NCBI RefSeq assembly: GCF_000518605.1
Contig: NZ_JADX01000005.1
Coordinates: 62,001-126,000, forward strand
Source of the DNA: Shewanella fidelis ATCC BAA-318
GTDB lineage: Bacteria; Pseudomonadota; Gammaproteobacteria; Enterobacterales; Shewanellaceae
Direction of reading: 5' to 3'
DNA: 64,000 bases
Positions 54,017 to 63,790 of this stretch are shown piece by piece; the first letter of the stretch is position 1; every line of letters begins with the position of its first letter. Below the pieces are notes generated by a model. That model was given only the letters and a program-made list of their open reading frames with translations. It was not told the origin of the DNA and made no database searches. The position numbers and the translations under genes were made by a program.

Positions 54017-55384
54017 TTAAAAGTGCCACTGCAGGTAAACACTTTGGTAGTTACTGCCACCGCTGATGCGGCCAAAGGCTGAACTGGATTCAAAGATCCC
54101 TGAGCGGTGGTGAATACTATAGCCTAGCCACATGTTATCGAGCTTTGCTGAATTAAAAATATCACCTAGATTGACATCCAATGAGAAATCTAAATAGTTG
54201 AGTAATTTAGAGGGTTTATAGCCTTTTAGATCTAACTCAGAGCCTTCAATATGGGTCACACTGCTGACATAAGATAACCCTTCAGCCACACCTAACCTAA
54301 AGCGTGGCCCAAGCTCAAAAGTGTAATAGGCTTTAATGGCAATAACAGCTTCGGCGATATCATCTTGAACCTCAGAGCTATAATGCCAAACGAGTCCGGG
54401 GGTAAGGTATAGATCAATCGGCAAGGTGAACAGGCTGTCGGTTAGCTGTGTACCGTAAAATGCTGAAGTGAATTGGTTATTGTAGGGATCGGTTTTGGTT
54501 TGCCACTTTAAGATCGCATTGAGATTAGAGGGCGTTGCCCAGCCATGTGCGATACGCAGATACTCACTGCCTGCTTTTGGTTTTGCTGTAACAGCTTGTG
54601 CTGAGTATTGTTTTTTATCTGGTTCAGGGTAAAAGCCGAAACCTAAGAATGATTCATATTGAAAGCGGTTATTGATGCTTGGTAGTTGGTAAACATCATC
54701 TTCAAGGCGACCCACGCCAAATTGGCCGAGCAGGTATAAGTTACTGGCAACGTGGTAACGGGCTTTTACTCCGGCATTAAAGGCAATGCCGCCGCCAACA
54801 TCGTACCTATCTAAGCCGTAGTAATAGTCGTTAAAGTCGGCGCTTTTCCACTGAAACTCAGCATAAGGTTTTAGCGTCCAGTCACCTGACTGCCAATGAT
54901 ATTGAGTGCGACTATAGCCGTAACTGCGTTTATTAGAATCTGATAAGAAGGCTAAATCAAAATCCCAGTCATCTTTAACAAAACGGTACTGTAGACCAAA
55001 ATCAAAGGCTTGTGACTGTGATTCATTTTGTAGTTCTTTGGGAATATCAACAAAGCGAAAGCGGGTGTATAGGTTGACTTGGTGGTTGTCGTTTTTCCAA
55101 ATATGCCCTGCGGCTTCCATACCATTAATATAGAAGTAGTCATTTTCAAAGTAGATCAGGGGTAAAGTATCGTAAACCTCATCTTGCTCGGTCGCATAGG
55201 GAATATCACCGCGGCGAACACCGATCCCTATGCCCCAGTTATTAGGCCACTGGCTAACGCTTGCTTCAGCTAACTCAACCTTAGGTGGCGGCATTGGGTT
55301 TTTGCTTTGGTCTTGGGCGGCTTGTAATTTTGCAAACGGCAACAGCAAACCAATACAGACAATTGGAGCTAATTTTAGTGTCAT
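54017..55384 (-). CDS. MipA/OmpV-type outer-membrane protein, extended form
   Basis: A 455-aa outer-membrane beta barrel with a signal peptide (APIVCIGLLLPFAKLQAAQ). The MipA/OmpV pattern begins at about residue 50 with GIGIGVRRGDIPYATEQDEVYDTLPLIYFENDYFYINGMEAAGHIW. It then has many aromatic-terminated strands and ends in VYLQWHF, with a C-terminal aromatic as outer-membrane proteins require. MipA proteins are about 250 aa, so roughly 150-200 residues at the C-terminal side (LKPKAGSEYLRIAHGWATP onward, then YSIHHRSGIFESSSAFGRISGGSNYQ) are extra. They look like a second barrel segment; the His-rich YSIHHRSG motif is reminiscent of lipid A-modifying barrels, but I cannot confirm that. Confidence 0.7.
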   Translation of the reverse strand: MTLKLAPIVCIGLLLPFAKLQAAQDQSKNPMPPPKVELAEASVSQWPNNWGIGIGVRRGDIPYATEQDEVYDTLPLIYFENDYFYINGMEAAGHIWKNDNHQVNLYTRFRFVDIPKELQNESQSQAFDFGLQYRFVKDDWDFDLAFLSDSNKRSYGYSRTQYHWQSGDWTLKPYAEFQWKSADFNDYYYGLDRYDVGGGIAFNAGVKARYHVASNLYLLGQFGVGRLEDDVYQLPSINNRFQYESFLGFGFYPEPDKKQYSAQAVTAKPKAGSEYLRIAHGWATPSNLNAILKWQTKTDPYNNQFTSAFYGTQLTDSLFTLPIDLYLTPGLVWHYSSEVQDDIAEAVIAIKAYYTFELGPRFRLGVAEGLSYVSSVTHIEGSELDLKGYKPSKLLNYLDFSLDVNLGDIFNSAKLDNMWLGYSIHHRSGIFESSSAFGRISGGSNYQSVYLQWHF

Positions 55385-55521
55385 ATTATTTTCATGTTAG
55401 CGCAGAGGACTATAGATAAGAGTACTGCTTTTTAACCATCAAGCACATAATTTTAACAATAATAGGTTAAGCGGGTATTAAACATCAGAAGAAAGTGGCT
55501 AGTTTTAGCGAATTGAAATAA

Positions 55522-55545
55522 AAAAGGCCGCATTAGCGACCTTTT
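55522..55545 (-). terminator. Terminator of the pnt operon
   Basis: Hairpin AAAAGGCCGC / GCGACCTTTT with one mismatch and a 4-base loop, 17 bases past the pntB stop on the minus strand. Confidence 0.8.
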
Positions 55546-55562
55546 AAGCTGGAGACAGATAC

Positions 55563-56945
55563 TTAATCTGCTTCTTTTAAGCTTTGGGTCAATTCAACAA
55601 TGGCTTTCTTACCGTCACCAAATAGCATTAGTGAGTTATCTAATGCAAATAGTGGGTTAGGTAAACCAGCAAAGCCTGGGCTAAGAGAGCGTTTAACTAC
55701 CACGACGGTTTTAGCTTTATCAACGTTTAGAATTGGCATGCCGTAAATTGGGCTACCTTTATCTTCACGAGCCATAGGGTTGGTTACGTCGTTGGCACCA
55801 ATTACAATCGCCACGTCTGTTTGTTCGAACTGTGGGTTGATCTCATCCATCTCAATCAACTGCTCGTACGGCACTTCAGCCTCGGCTAACAACACGTTCA
55901 TGTGACCCGGCATACGACCTGCAACGGGGTGGATCGCGTATAGCACTTCTGTACCGCGGGCTTCCATTACTGAGGCTAACTCACGCACTGCATGCTGGGC
56001 TTGTGCCATTGCTAAGCCATAACCCGGTACAATGACCACGCGCTCAGCAGTTTCTAGCAGCATGGCAACTTCTTCAGGTGAAGAAGAGGTTACTTTACCT
56101 GCGTAAACTTCGTCGGCATCGACCGTGTCACCACCTTCAGCCATGACGCCAAAGAGTACGTTAAACAGTGAACGGTTCATGGCTTTACACATGATTTGCG
56201 TCAAGATGATCCCTGATGCACCAACAAGTGAACCCGATACAATGAGTACCGTGTTACCTGTGATGAAACCTGTTGTTGCTGCTGCAATACCTGAATATGA
56301 GTTCAGTAGGGCGATTACAACTGGCATATCGGCGCCGCCAATTGGCACTACTAGCAGTAAGCCAAGCACTAGCGATACTGCAACCAATGCGTAGATCAGG
56401 TTGATGTTGCTTGGATCTAGCACTATCGCAATACCAAGGCCAATAGCGCTGATAAGCAAGATTCCATTGAGGATTTTGTTGCCCGGAACTTTAATCGGGT
56501 TACCTGAGATCAGTTCTTGTAGCTTAGCGAACGCCACAAATGAACCTGATAACGTTACCGCACCAATAATTACTGTGGCAGCAATAGAGATAAGTGCAAC
56601 AGTGTGAGTTGCTGAGCTTGGGTCAAGGAAGTTTGCTAGGGCGATAAATAGCGAAGCACCGCCACCAAAACCGTTTAGCATAGCCACCATTTGCGGCATT
56701 GAGGTCACTTGGATCTTGGTTGCCATCACAGCACCAATCGCGCCACCTAACAATACGCCAGCAATAATCCACTCGTAGCTTAAAATGTTTTGATCGAATA
56801 GGGTTACAACCACAGCGATAAACATACCCAATGCTGAAAGCTGGTTACCGCGAACCGCAGTTCTAGGCTTAGTTAGCCCTTTGATACCTAATATAAATAG
56901 GCTTGCTGCCACCAAGTAGGCGAGGTAAATAATCGTCATACTCAT
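55563..56945 (-). CDS. pntB: NAD(P) transhydrogenase subunit beta
   Basis: A 460-aa membrane subunit of the proton-translocating transhydrogenase that makes NADPH from NADH using the proton gradient. The N-terminal half has about eight to nine membrane helices (AYLVAASLFILGIKGL, NFLDPSSATHTVALISIAATVI); the NADP-binding domain III is at the C-terminus (AERVVIVPGYGLAMAQAQHAVRELA, AVAGRMPGHMNVLLAEA and GANDVTNPMA). It follows pntAB by six bases in the operon pntAA-pntAB-pntB. Confidence 0.95.
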   Translation of the reverse strand: MSMTIIYLAYLVAASLFILGIKGLTKPRTAVRGNQLSALGMFIAVVVTLFDQNILSYEWIIAGVLLGGAIGAVMATKIQVTSMPQMVAMLNGFGGGASLFIALANFLDPSSATHTVALISIAATVIIGAVTLSGSFVAFAKLQELISGNPIKVPGNKILNGILLISAIGLGIAIVLDPSNINLIYALVAVSLVLGLLLVVPIGGADMPVVIALLNSYSGIAAATTGFITGNTVLIVSGSLVGASGIILTQIMCKAMNRSLFNVLFGVMAEGGDTVDADEVYAGKVTSSSPEEVAMLLETAERVVIVPGYGLAMAQAQHAVRELASVMEARGTEVLYAIHPVAGRMPGHMNVLLAEAEVPYEQLIEMDEINPQFEQTDVAIVIGANDVTNPMAREDKGSPIYGMPILNVDKAKTVVVVKRSLSPGFAGLPNPLFALDNSLMLFGDGKKAIVELTQSLKEAD

Positions 56946-56951
56946 AGTGGC

Positions 56952-57227
56952 TTATTTCCTTTTAAACATAGCTAGCATGCGGTTAGTTACCATGTAACCA
57001 CCGACAACGTTAATGGTGGCCAGTACTACGGCGATAAAGCCTAATACATTGACCCAAATACCTGCGCCAGAGCCTGCTGATAGTAATGCGCCGACTAATG
57101 AGATCCCTGAGATCGCATTTGAACCTGACATTAATGGGGTGTGCAGCGTTGGTGGCACTTTGGTGATCATCTCGACACCTAAGAACACTGCGACCACAAA
57201 GAGGGTTATAAGCAGTAAGATTTCCAT
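56952..57227 (-). CDS. pntAB: NAD(P) transhydrogenase small membrane subunit alpha-2
   Basis: A 91-aa membrane protein equivalent to the C-terminal membrane part of E. coli PntA: MEILLLITLFVVAVFLGVEMI, then TPLMSGSNAISGISLVGALL and IWVNVLGFIAVVLATINVVGGYMVTNRML. Its start shares one base with the stop of pntAA. In bacteria with a three-subunit enzyme the alpha chain is split at this point. Confidence 0.95.
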   Translation of the reverse strand: MEILLLITLFVVAVFLGVEMITKVPPTLHTPLMSGSNAISGISLVGALLSAGSGAGIWVNVLGFIAVVLATINVVGGYMVTNRMLAMFKRK

Positions 57228-58444
57228 TATTTTGCCTCCGGTGCTGTTGCTACAGATGCTGAGTCTGCCAGTGGTTCTAGACCGAGCAGTTCGCGCAGAC
57301 GAGCACTGCTGACGTCACCTTGATAGGCAACCACAGTGTCTTTAATGATCTCATCTTCAAAATCAAGATTAAGCTCGCCGTCTTTAGTGACTAATAGTTT
57401 GAGTAGGTTTTCAATATTAGTGCCATACATTTGGCTGGCATGGGTTGCGGCTGTTCCTGGAACATTTGATGGCCCAAGAATGGTCACGCCATTATGCACA
57501 ACTTCTTTATCTAGCTGTGTTAGCTCACAGTTACCGCCAGTTTCTGCCGCTAAATCGACAATAATGGTGCCGGGCTTCATGCTATCAACCATCTCTTTGG
57601 TGATTAAGATAGGCGCTTTGCGTCCCGGAATTGCTGCGGTGGTGATAACAATATCTTGTTGGGCAAGGACATTGGCCATAGCTTGTTGCTGACGCTTTAA
57701 GAAGTCATCAGATTGTTCAGCCGCGTAACCGCCTTTGGTTTCAGTGTTTTCGGCTTCAAGATCAAGCTCTACCGGTTTAGCGCCAACAGAAATAATCTGT
57801 TCACGCGCAGCTGGGCGAATATCGTAAGCCTCAACCACTGCACCTAATCGTTTGGCGGTAGCACATGCTTGTAAGCCTGCAACACCGACACCCATGATAA
57901 AGGCGCGGGCAGGTTTTAATGTGCCTGCTGCTGTCATCATCATAGGGAATAAACGTGGTGCTTTGTGAGCAGCAAGTAATACTGCTTTGTAACCAGCGAT
58001 GGTTGCCATAGAAGACAAAATATCCATGCTCTGTGCACGAGTAATACGCGGTACCAACTCAAGTGCTATTGCAGTTGCGCCAGTTGCAGCTATTGTTTGA
58101 GCGTTTTCAGGATGCGCAAGTGGATCCATCATGCCGATGACAATTTGCTGAGGTTTGATGACTGCTGATAACTCTGCAAGCTGTGCATCTTTAGCGTTCA
58201 CAACTGTGATGATATCTGCGTCACTGAGTACTTGTTGGCGGCTGACTATGGTTGCGCCAGCTTGAATATAATCTTCATCAGTAAAACCAGCATTGTTGCC
58301 GGCGCCACTTTCAACAAGAACTTGTAAGTTATTTTTAAGCAGTCGAGTCACATTGGCTGGAATAATCGCAACGCGACTTTCACTAGCATGACTTTCTTTC
58401 GGTAGACCTAGCTTCACAAAGGTAAACCTCTCAGTTGAGGACAT
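57227..58444 (-). CDS. pntAA: NAD(P) transhydrogenase subunit alpha-1 (NAD-binding)
   Basis: A 405-aa soluble NAD-binding subunit (domain I), alanine dehydrogenase-like. Visible signature: KESHASESRVAIIPANV, then GVGVAGLQACATAKRLGAVVEAYDIRPAAREQIISVGA and AIPGRKAPILITKEMVDSMKPGTIIVDLAAETGGNCEL. First gene of the pnt operon. Divergent from cysJ, with 318 bases between. Confidence 0.95.
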   Translation of the reverse strand: MSSTERFTFVKLGLPKESHASESRVAIIPANVTRLLKNNLQVLVESGAGNNAGFTDEDYIQAGATIVSRQQVLSDADIITVVNAKDAQLAELSAVIKPQQIVIGMMDPLAHPENAQTIAATGATAIALELVPRITRAQSMDILSSMATIAGYKAVLLAAHKAPRLFPMMMTAAGTLKPARAFIMGVGVAGLQACATAKRLGAVVEAYDIRPAAREQIISVGAKPVELDLEAENTETKGGYAAEQSDDFLKRQQQAMANVLAQQDIVITTAAIPGRKAPILITKEMVDSMKPGTIIVDLAAETGGNCELTQLDKEVVHNGVTILGPSNVPGTAATHASQMYGTNIENLLKLLVTKDGELNLDFEDEIIKDTVVAYQGDVSSARLRELLGLEPLADSASVATAPEAK

Positions 58445-58762
58445 TCGTATGAACAGATGTCATTAATTTGTCAGGGTGCTTATTGTGGCGACTCTAAATC
58501 CAGACACAAGTGCATATTTTTCAATATCCTGTTTTCTGGACTGGTCAGACTAAAAAGTTTGCACTACTCCACACTTTTGCATGAAAGTTTGCGCTGACAA
58601 ACCCTACAGCAAACGGATTTGTTGATTAGTCATTTACTTTTGTAGCTTAATTTTTGAGCTTTGTATATTCCTAAATTGAATTAAAAATTATCTTTTATTC
58701 TTTTTTCTTTATCTAGTGAGGGGCTAAGCTGAGCGACATTACACTGATACAGGGCCGTTTCC
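58445..58762. other. Divergent promoter region pntAA / cysJ
   Basis: No ORF. The direct repeat AAAGTTTGC occurs at 58554-58562 and 58584-58592, 30 bp apart, on the plus strand; a TAATTTTT / AAAAATTA inverted pair lies near 58650-58690. A CysB-type activator site would be expected for cysJ, but I cannot identify one. Confidence 0.5.
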
Positions 58763-60559
58763 ATGTTGTTAAAAGAGCTTTCATCACTCGCTTCACCGCT
58801 TTCTGCTGGTCAAGTGGACAAGTTAAAGCAGCTCACTGCAGAGCTGAGTGCCGTTCAACTTGCTTGGGTTAGCGGCTACCTTGCTGCAACGTCTGAACAA
58901 GGCGTGACAGGCGTACCACAAGTTGCTGGTAGCAATGAGGCGGGTACAGAGCAAGTTATTACCATTCTTTATGGTAGCCAAACCGGCAATGGTCGTGGTG
59001 TCGCTACTGAACTGGCAGAGAAAGCTCAGGCTCAAGGCTATGCCGTGAACCTTACTTCGATGGGTGATTACAAAACGCGCCAGTTGAAACAAGAAAGTTT
59101 ATTGTTGCTGGTTGTCAGTACTCACGGTGAGGGCGATGCACCAGATGATGCGATTGAACTACATAAGTTTTTAAACTCTAAACGTGCCCCTAAACTGGAT
59201 AACTTAAACTATTCAGTGTTGGCGCTTGGTGACTCAAGCTACGAGTTTTTCTGCCAAACAGGGAAAGACTTTGACTCTCGTCTAAGTGCATTAGGCGCAA
59301 AAGCCATTGCCCCAATTGTTGAGTGTGATGTTGATTACCAAGAACAAGCCGAGCAGTGGCAGGCCGATGTATTAGAAGCAGTTAAGCCATTAGTGCAAAG
59401 TGCTGGGGCGAGTGTGGTGTCTATTGCCAGCAGCCAAACAGTAACATCAAGTTTCACCAAGCAAAAACCTTATACAGCTGAACTGCTAGTCAGCCAAAAA
59501 CTCACGGGACGAGATTCTGACCGAGATGTCCGCCATGTGGAAATTGAGCTAGGTGAATCAGGTATTCATTACCAAGCGGGTGATGCGTTAGGTGTATGGT
59601 TTAGCAACTCTAATGAACTGGTGTCTGAGTTGATCACCGCTTTATCACTTGATGAAAACGAGCAAATGACAGTGGCGAAAGAGTCATTAACCTTGCGTGA
59701 TGCGCTCACCAATAAAAAAGAGCTAACACAGCTTTATCCGGGATTAGTGAGTGGTTGGGCTGAGCTGAGCCAAGACGCTGAATTACTCAGTTTAAGTGCC
59801 GACAAGGCATTGACTCGTGAGTTTATTAATAATCATCAAGTTGCTGATTTAGTTAAGCTATATCCTGCAAAAGTCACTGCGGAACAGTTCGTTGGCTTAC
59901 TGCGCGGTATTACGCCAAGATTGTACTCTATTGCATCGAGCCAAGCTGAAGTTGAGTCTGAAGTACACCTGACGGTAGCACTTGTGGAAGAAGAGCGTGA
60001 CGGCGTTTCGCGCTTTGGTGGGGCATCTAGGTTCCTTGCGAGTGCAGAAGAAGGCCAAGAAGTGCAAGTGTATGTTGAGCCAAATAATCACTTCCGCTTA
60101 CCTGAAAACCCTGACACGCCAGTGATTATGGTTGGCCCCGGTACCGGAGTTGCGCCATTTAGAGCCTTTATGCAAGAGCGTGCTGCTCAAGGTGCTGCAG
60201 GTAAAACATGGCTGTTCTTTGGTAACCCGCATTTTGAGCAAGATTTCCTATATCAAACTGAATGGCAGCAGTATCTGCAAAGCGGTGAATTATCACGTAT
60301 TGATCTGGCTTTCTCTCGCGATCAAGACCACAAGATTTATGTGCAACACAAGATTGCCGAGCAAGGTGAGCAACTGTGGCAGTGGCTAGAAGAGGGCGCG
60401 CATTTCTATATTTGTGGTGACGCTGAGCGCATGGCTAAAGATGTGCACCAAGCTCTGCTTGATGTAGCAGTTAAGTTTGGTAACAAGACCCCAGAACAAG
60501 CTGCAGAGTTTTTAGAAGAGTTAAGAGCGGCGAAGCGTTACCAAAAAGACGTCTATTAA
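58763..60559 (+). CDS. cysJ: Sulfite reductase flavoprotein alpha subunit
   Basis: A 598-aa diflavin reductase that passes electrons from NADPH via FAD and FMN to the CysI hemoprotein. The flavodoxin part starts with TILYGSQTGNGRGVATELAEKAQ; the FAD part has RLYSIASS; the NADPH part has GPGTGVAPFRAFMQER, FYICGDAERMAKDVHQAL and ends KRYQKDVY. First gene of cysJ-cysI-cysH. Confidence 0.96.
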   Translation: MLLKELSSLASPLSAGQVDKLKQLTAELSAVQLAWVSGYLAATSEQGVTGVPQVAGSNEAGTEQVITILYGSQTGNGRGVATELAEKAQAQGYAVNLTSMGDYKTRQLKQESLLLLVVSTHGEGDAPDDAIELHKFLNSKRAPKLDNLNYSVLALGDSSYEFFCQTGKDFDSRLSALGAKAIAPIVECDVDYQEQAEQWQADVLEAVKPLVQSAGASVVSIASSQTVTSSFTKQKPYTAELLVSQKLTGRDSDRDVRHVEIELGESGIHYQAGDALGVWFSNSNELVSELITALSLDENEQMTVAKESLTLRDALTNKKELTQLYPGLVSGWAELSQDAELLSLSADKALTREFINNHQVADLVKLYPAKVTAEQFVGLLRGITPRLYSIASSQAEVESEVHLTVALVEEERDGVSRFGGASRFLASAEEGQEVQVYVEPNNHFRLPENPDTPVIMVGPGTGVAPFRAFMQERAAQGAAGKTWLFFGNPHFEQDFLYQTEWQQYLQSGELSRIDLAFSRDQDHKIYVQHKIAEQGEQLWQWLEEGAHFYICGDAERMAKDVHQALLDVAVKFGNKTPEQAAEFLEELRAAKRYQKDVY

Positions 60560-60644
60560 TAACAATCTATAGCGATAGCGCAATGATGAGTGACGCCATG
60601 CAAAGCGGGCGCAAAACAAAAAGAATTTAAGAGAGTACCTTGCT

Positions 60645-62342
60645 ATGAGTGAGCAAAAGTTAGCAGTAAACGAATATTTAAAAACCGATAGTGATTACCT
60701 GCGCGGTACCATTCAAGAAGGCTTGGATACCGCGGTGACCGGTGCTTTTAGCGAAGGTGATCAGCAATTGATTAAGTTTCATGGTTTTTATCAGCAAGAT
60801 GACCGTGATTTACGTAATGAACGTAAAGAGCAAAAGTTGGAGCCTTTATACAGCTTTATGTTACGCGCCCGTGTGGCTGGTGGTGTTTGTACTCCACAGC
60901 AGTGGCTTGCGGTTGATGAAATTGCCTCTAATTTAACTAGCTCGAACAGTATTCGTTTAACGACACGTCAAACGTTTCAATACCACGGTATTCCAAAGCG
61001 TAACTTGAAAACCATTATTCAAGATTTAGACCGTGAGGCGCTAGACTCGATTGCAGCATGTGGTGATGTGAACCGTAATGTTATGTGTAACCCAAATCCG
61101 GTTGAGTCTAAGCTGCATCAACAAGCTTATGCCTACGCTAAGCAGTTGTCAGATAACATGTTGCCACATACCAAAGCTTACGCCGAGATCTGGTTAGACG
61201 ATGAAAAGCTGGTCACGACTGAAGGTGAAGAAGTGGAACCGGTTTACGGTAAAACCTATCTGCCACGTAAATTTAAAATGGCGGTGGCAGTGCCGCCAGA
61301 TAACGACGTTGACGTTTACACCAATGATTTAGGATTTATTGCCGTGGCCGATGGTGATGAGCTGATTGGCTTTAATATGGTTGCTGGTGGTGGCATGGGT
61401 TCTACTCATGGTGAAGTGGCGACTTTCCCGCGTTTAGCTGATGATTTTGGTTATATCAAGGCTGAAGATACTTTGAAGTTTGCTGAAGCGGTAATGACGA
61501 TCCAGCGTGACTGGGGTAACCGTGAAAATCGCAAACTATCGCGCTTGAAATACACCATAGTTAAACATGGTTTCGATAAGTTTAAAGCTGAGGTTGAAGC
61601 ACGTACGGGGATCAAATTTGAACCTAAGCGAGATGTGGTCATTGGTGATCGTGGCGATCGTTATGGTTGGAAACAAGGCGTTGATGATAACTGGCACTTA
61701 ACCTTATTCATCGAAGGTGGTCGTGTTAAAGACTTGCCGGGGCAGCCATTGCAAACAGGTTTACGAGAAATTGCTAAGATCCATAAAGGTGATTTCCGTA
61801 TGACCTCAAACCAAAATATTATTATTGCTGGTGTCGCCGCTGCTGATAAAGAGCAAGTTGAGTCGATAGCTCGGCAGCATGGCTTATTGGGTAAGCTAAT
61901 TACTGAAACCCGTGGTCACTCGATTGCTTGTGTGGCACTGCCTACTTGTGCGTTGGCAATGGCTGAGGCTGAGCGTTACTTCCCTGACTTTTTGACTAAA
62001 GTTGAAGCGCTACAAGAGAAGCATGGCTTTTTAGATCAAGGCATAGTGATCCGCATGACGGGTTGTCCTAATGGTTGTGCTCGTCCATTTGCTGCTGAAA
62101 TCGGTTTAGTAGGTAAAGCGCCGGGGCGTTATAACTTGTATTTAGGCGCTAGTTTTGAAGGTACTCGTTTAAACAAACTGTATCGTGAGAATATCCAAGA
62201 AGCGGAGATCCTCGCGGAACTTGATGCTCTGTTTGCGCGTTATGTAGAAGAACGAGAAGAGGGTGAAACTTTTGGTAATTACACTGTACGCAGTGGTGTA
62301 GTTGCCGCAGTTAATGATGCGGCTAAGGATTTTCATGGCTAA
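60645..62342 (+). CDS. cysI: Sulfite reductase hemoprotein beta subunit
   Basis: A 565-aa siroheme and 4Fe-4S enzyme reducing sulfite to sulfide. The cofactor-binding cysteines are seen as [12 protein letters not shown] (C-x5-C) and [11 protein letters not shown] (C-x3-C), and the siroheme region as [16 protein letters not shown] and [13 protein letters not shown]. Length near the E. coli 570. It follows cysJ by 85 bases and overlaps cysH by eight bases. Confidence 0.97.
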   Translation: MSEQKLAVNEYLKTDSDYLRGTIQEGLDTAVTGAFSEGDQQLIKFHGFYQQDDRDLRNERKEQKLEPLYSFMLRARVAGGVCTPQQWLAVDEIASNLTSSNSIRLTTRQTFQYHGIPKRNLKTIIQDLDREALDSIAACGDVNRNVMCNPNPVESKLHQQAYAYAKQLSDNMLPHTKAYAEIWLDDEKLVTTEGEEVEPVYGKTYLPRKFKMAVAVPPDNDVDVYTNDLGFIAVADGDELIGFNMVAGGGMGSTHGEVATFPRLADDFGYIKAEDTLKFAEAVMTIQRDWGNRENRKLSRLKYTIVKHGFDKFKAEVEARTGIKFEPKRDVVIGDRGDRYGWKQGVDDNWHLTLFIEGGRVKDLPGQPLQTGLREIAKIHKGDFRMTSNQNIIIAGVAAADKEQVESIARQHGLLGKLITETRGHSIACVALPTCALAMAEAERYFPDFLTKVEALQEKHGFLDQGIVIRMTGCPNGCARPFAAEIGLVGKAPGRYNLYLGASFEGTRLNKLYRENIQEAEILAELDALFARYVEEREEGETFGNYTVRSGVVAAVNDAAKDFHG

Positions 62343-63096
62343 TACTTTTGAGTCAGTGATAACTGCTGATGAGCTGCAAGCCTTGTTGGACGCGCCTAAA
62401 GTGGAGCAACAAGCAGAATTAGCCCGAGTTAATGCTTATTTGGAAGCATTAACTCCGGTTGAGCGAGTCAAGTGGGCATTGCAGTATCTACCGGGTAACC
62501 ATGCCCTCTCATCCAGCTTTGGTATACAAGCTGCGGTGATGTTGCATATGGTTAGTCGTGAAAAAGCTGATATCCCTGTATTGCTCACAGATACTGGCTA
62601 TTTGTTCAGTGAGACTTACCAATTTATTGATGAATTAACAGAGCGCCTAAGTTTAAATCTTAAAGTGTATTCGTCGCCGTTTAGTTCAGCTTGGCAAGAA
62701 GCGCGTTTCGGTAAGTTGTGGGAGCAGGATATTGATGGGTTGGATAAATATAACCAGATCAATAAAGTCGAGCCGATGCAGCGAGCCTTAAACGAGCAAC
62801 AGGTTGGCACTTGGTTTGCGGGACTTAGACGCTCACAGTCAAGCACGCGTGAAGATTTACCTGTGTTAGCGATTCATGGCCAACGCTATAAAATCTTGCC
62901 GATAATTGATTGGAGCAATAAGCAAGTCCATGAGTATTTAACCGAGTTTGAGCTGCCTTATCATCCGTTATGGGATCATGGTTATGTTTCTGTCGGCGAT
63001 ACGCACTCGAGTAAACCACTTGAGTTAGGGATGACAGAAGAGCAAACACGCTTTAATGGCTTAAAACGTGAGTGCGGATTACATTTTGATATTTAG
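62335..63096 (+). CDS. cysH: Phosphoadenylyl-sulfate (PAPS) reductase
   Basis: A 253-aa PAPS reductase that makes sulfite using thioredoxin. The PP-loop-type motif is [16 protein letters not shown], then [15 protein letters not shown]; the catalytic cysteine is in the C-terminal ECGLHFDI. I chose the ATG at 62335, overlapping the end of cysI by eight bases (ATGGCTAA), rather than 62302. Only this catalytic cysteine motif is present at the end, without the second pair of cysteines of APS reductases, so PAPS is the substrate. Confidence 0.96.
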   Translation: MANTFESVITADELQALLDAPKVEQQAELARVNAYLEALTPVERVKWALQYLPGNHALSSSFGIQAAVMLHMVSREKADIPVLLTDTGYLFSETYQFIDELTERLSLNLKVYSSPFSSAWQEARFGKLWEQDIDGLDKYNQINKVEPMQRALNEQQVGTWFAGLRRSQSSTREDLPVLAIHGQRYKILPIIDWSNKQVHEYLTEFELPYHPLWDHGYVSVGDTHSSKPLELGMTEEQTRFNGLKRECGLHFDI

Positions 63097-63790
63097 TAGT
63101 ATAAGTGAGCACCTAATCTAGCCGTGCTCACTTTGTTTAAGTTGTACTGATGTACTACTTGAAACTTCTTGAAATGATAGAGCAGTAAAAACTATGATTG
63201 CTTGTAAGGTTATGTAATTAAATGGTTTTAAGCCTTTAGTATTAAATTTTGTTTAATTTTGTACATTATTACTCACAGAGTTATGCACAGTGGTTTTATT
63301 TAGGCTATAGTTGAGCATTCCCGTAGATGGTTTTAAGAAGCTGTTCTGCACTTAGAGTTAATTTGACTCAACGGTTTTTAGTCTTCCACTGATTAAGTTA
63401 CACATTCTTGATTAGCTAAAAACTATAAGCAGAGCTGTCAGTATCGAATAAACCAAGTTTGATTGTATAGCGTCATATTTTGGCAGTAACTCGACGCTAA
63501 AATCGAACACTTTGATTGGCTTGCTGGCGCTAGCTTATCAAGCGAACTATCCCCAGGTAGCTCCGAAGTAAAGAGTTACCTGGGGTTTTTGTTTGTGTCG
63601 AGTTTAGTATCTGCTATCACATTTTGGGCTGCATACATTTTCCCTTTTTCATTTCATACAACTATGCCGATGTCCCCTGGTTTTACGTAAAGCAGGGCAA
63701 GGTTGGAATTGTGTATTAACAATGTTGTACTATTGAGTTCGTTTTTGCGTATTCACGCATTTATTGGATTAAAATTAAATGGAGTTTTGA
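63097..63790. other. Intergenic region after cysH, possible small RNA
   Basis: About 690 bases without a supported ORF. A strong terminator at 63550-63589 lies 450 bases past cysH, too far to be an obvious cysH terminator, so something is transcribed before it. A candidate promoter reads TTGATT...TATTTT near 63460-63485. The region after 63590 leads to the final gene. Confidence 0.5.
63550..63589 (+). terminator. Strong rho-independent terminator
   Basis: 9-bp stem CCCCAGGTA / TACCTGGGG, 17-base loop, then TTTTT. No ORF ends just before it. Confidence 0.88.

Noticed and set aside
63097..63790. tRNA or 6S RNA in the cysH downstream gap
   Set aside because: No cloverleaf arms or CCA end and no 6S-like structure could be recognised by eye.
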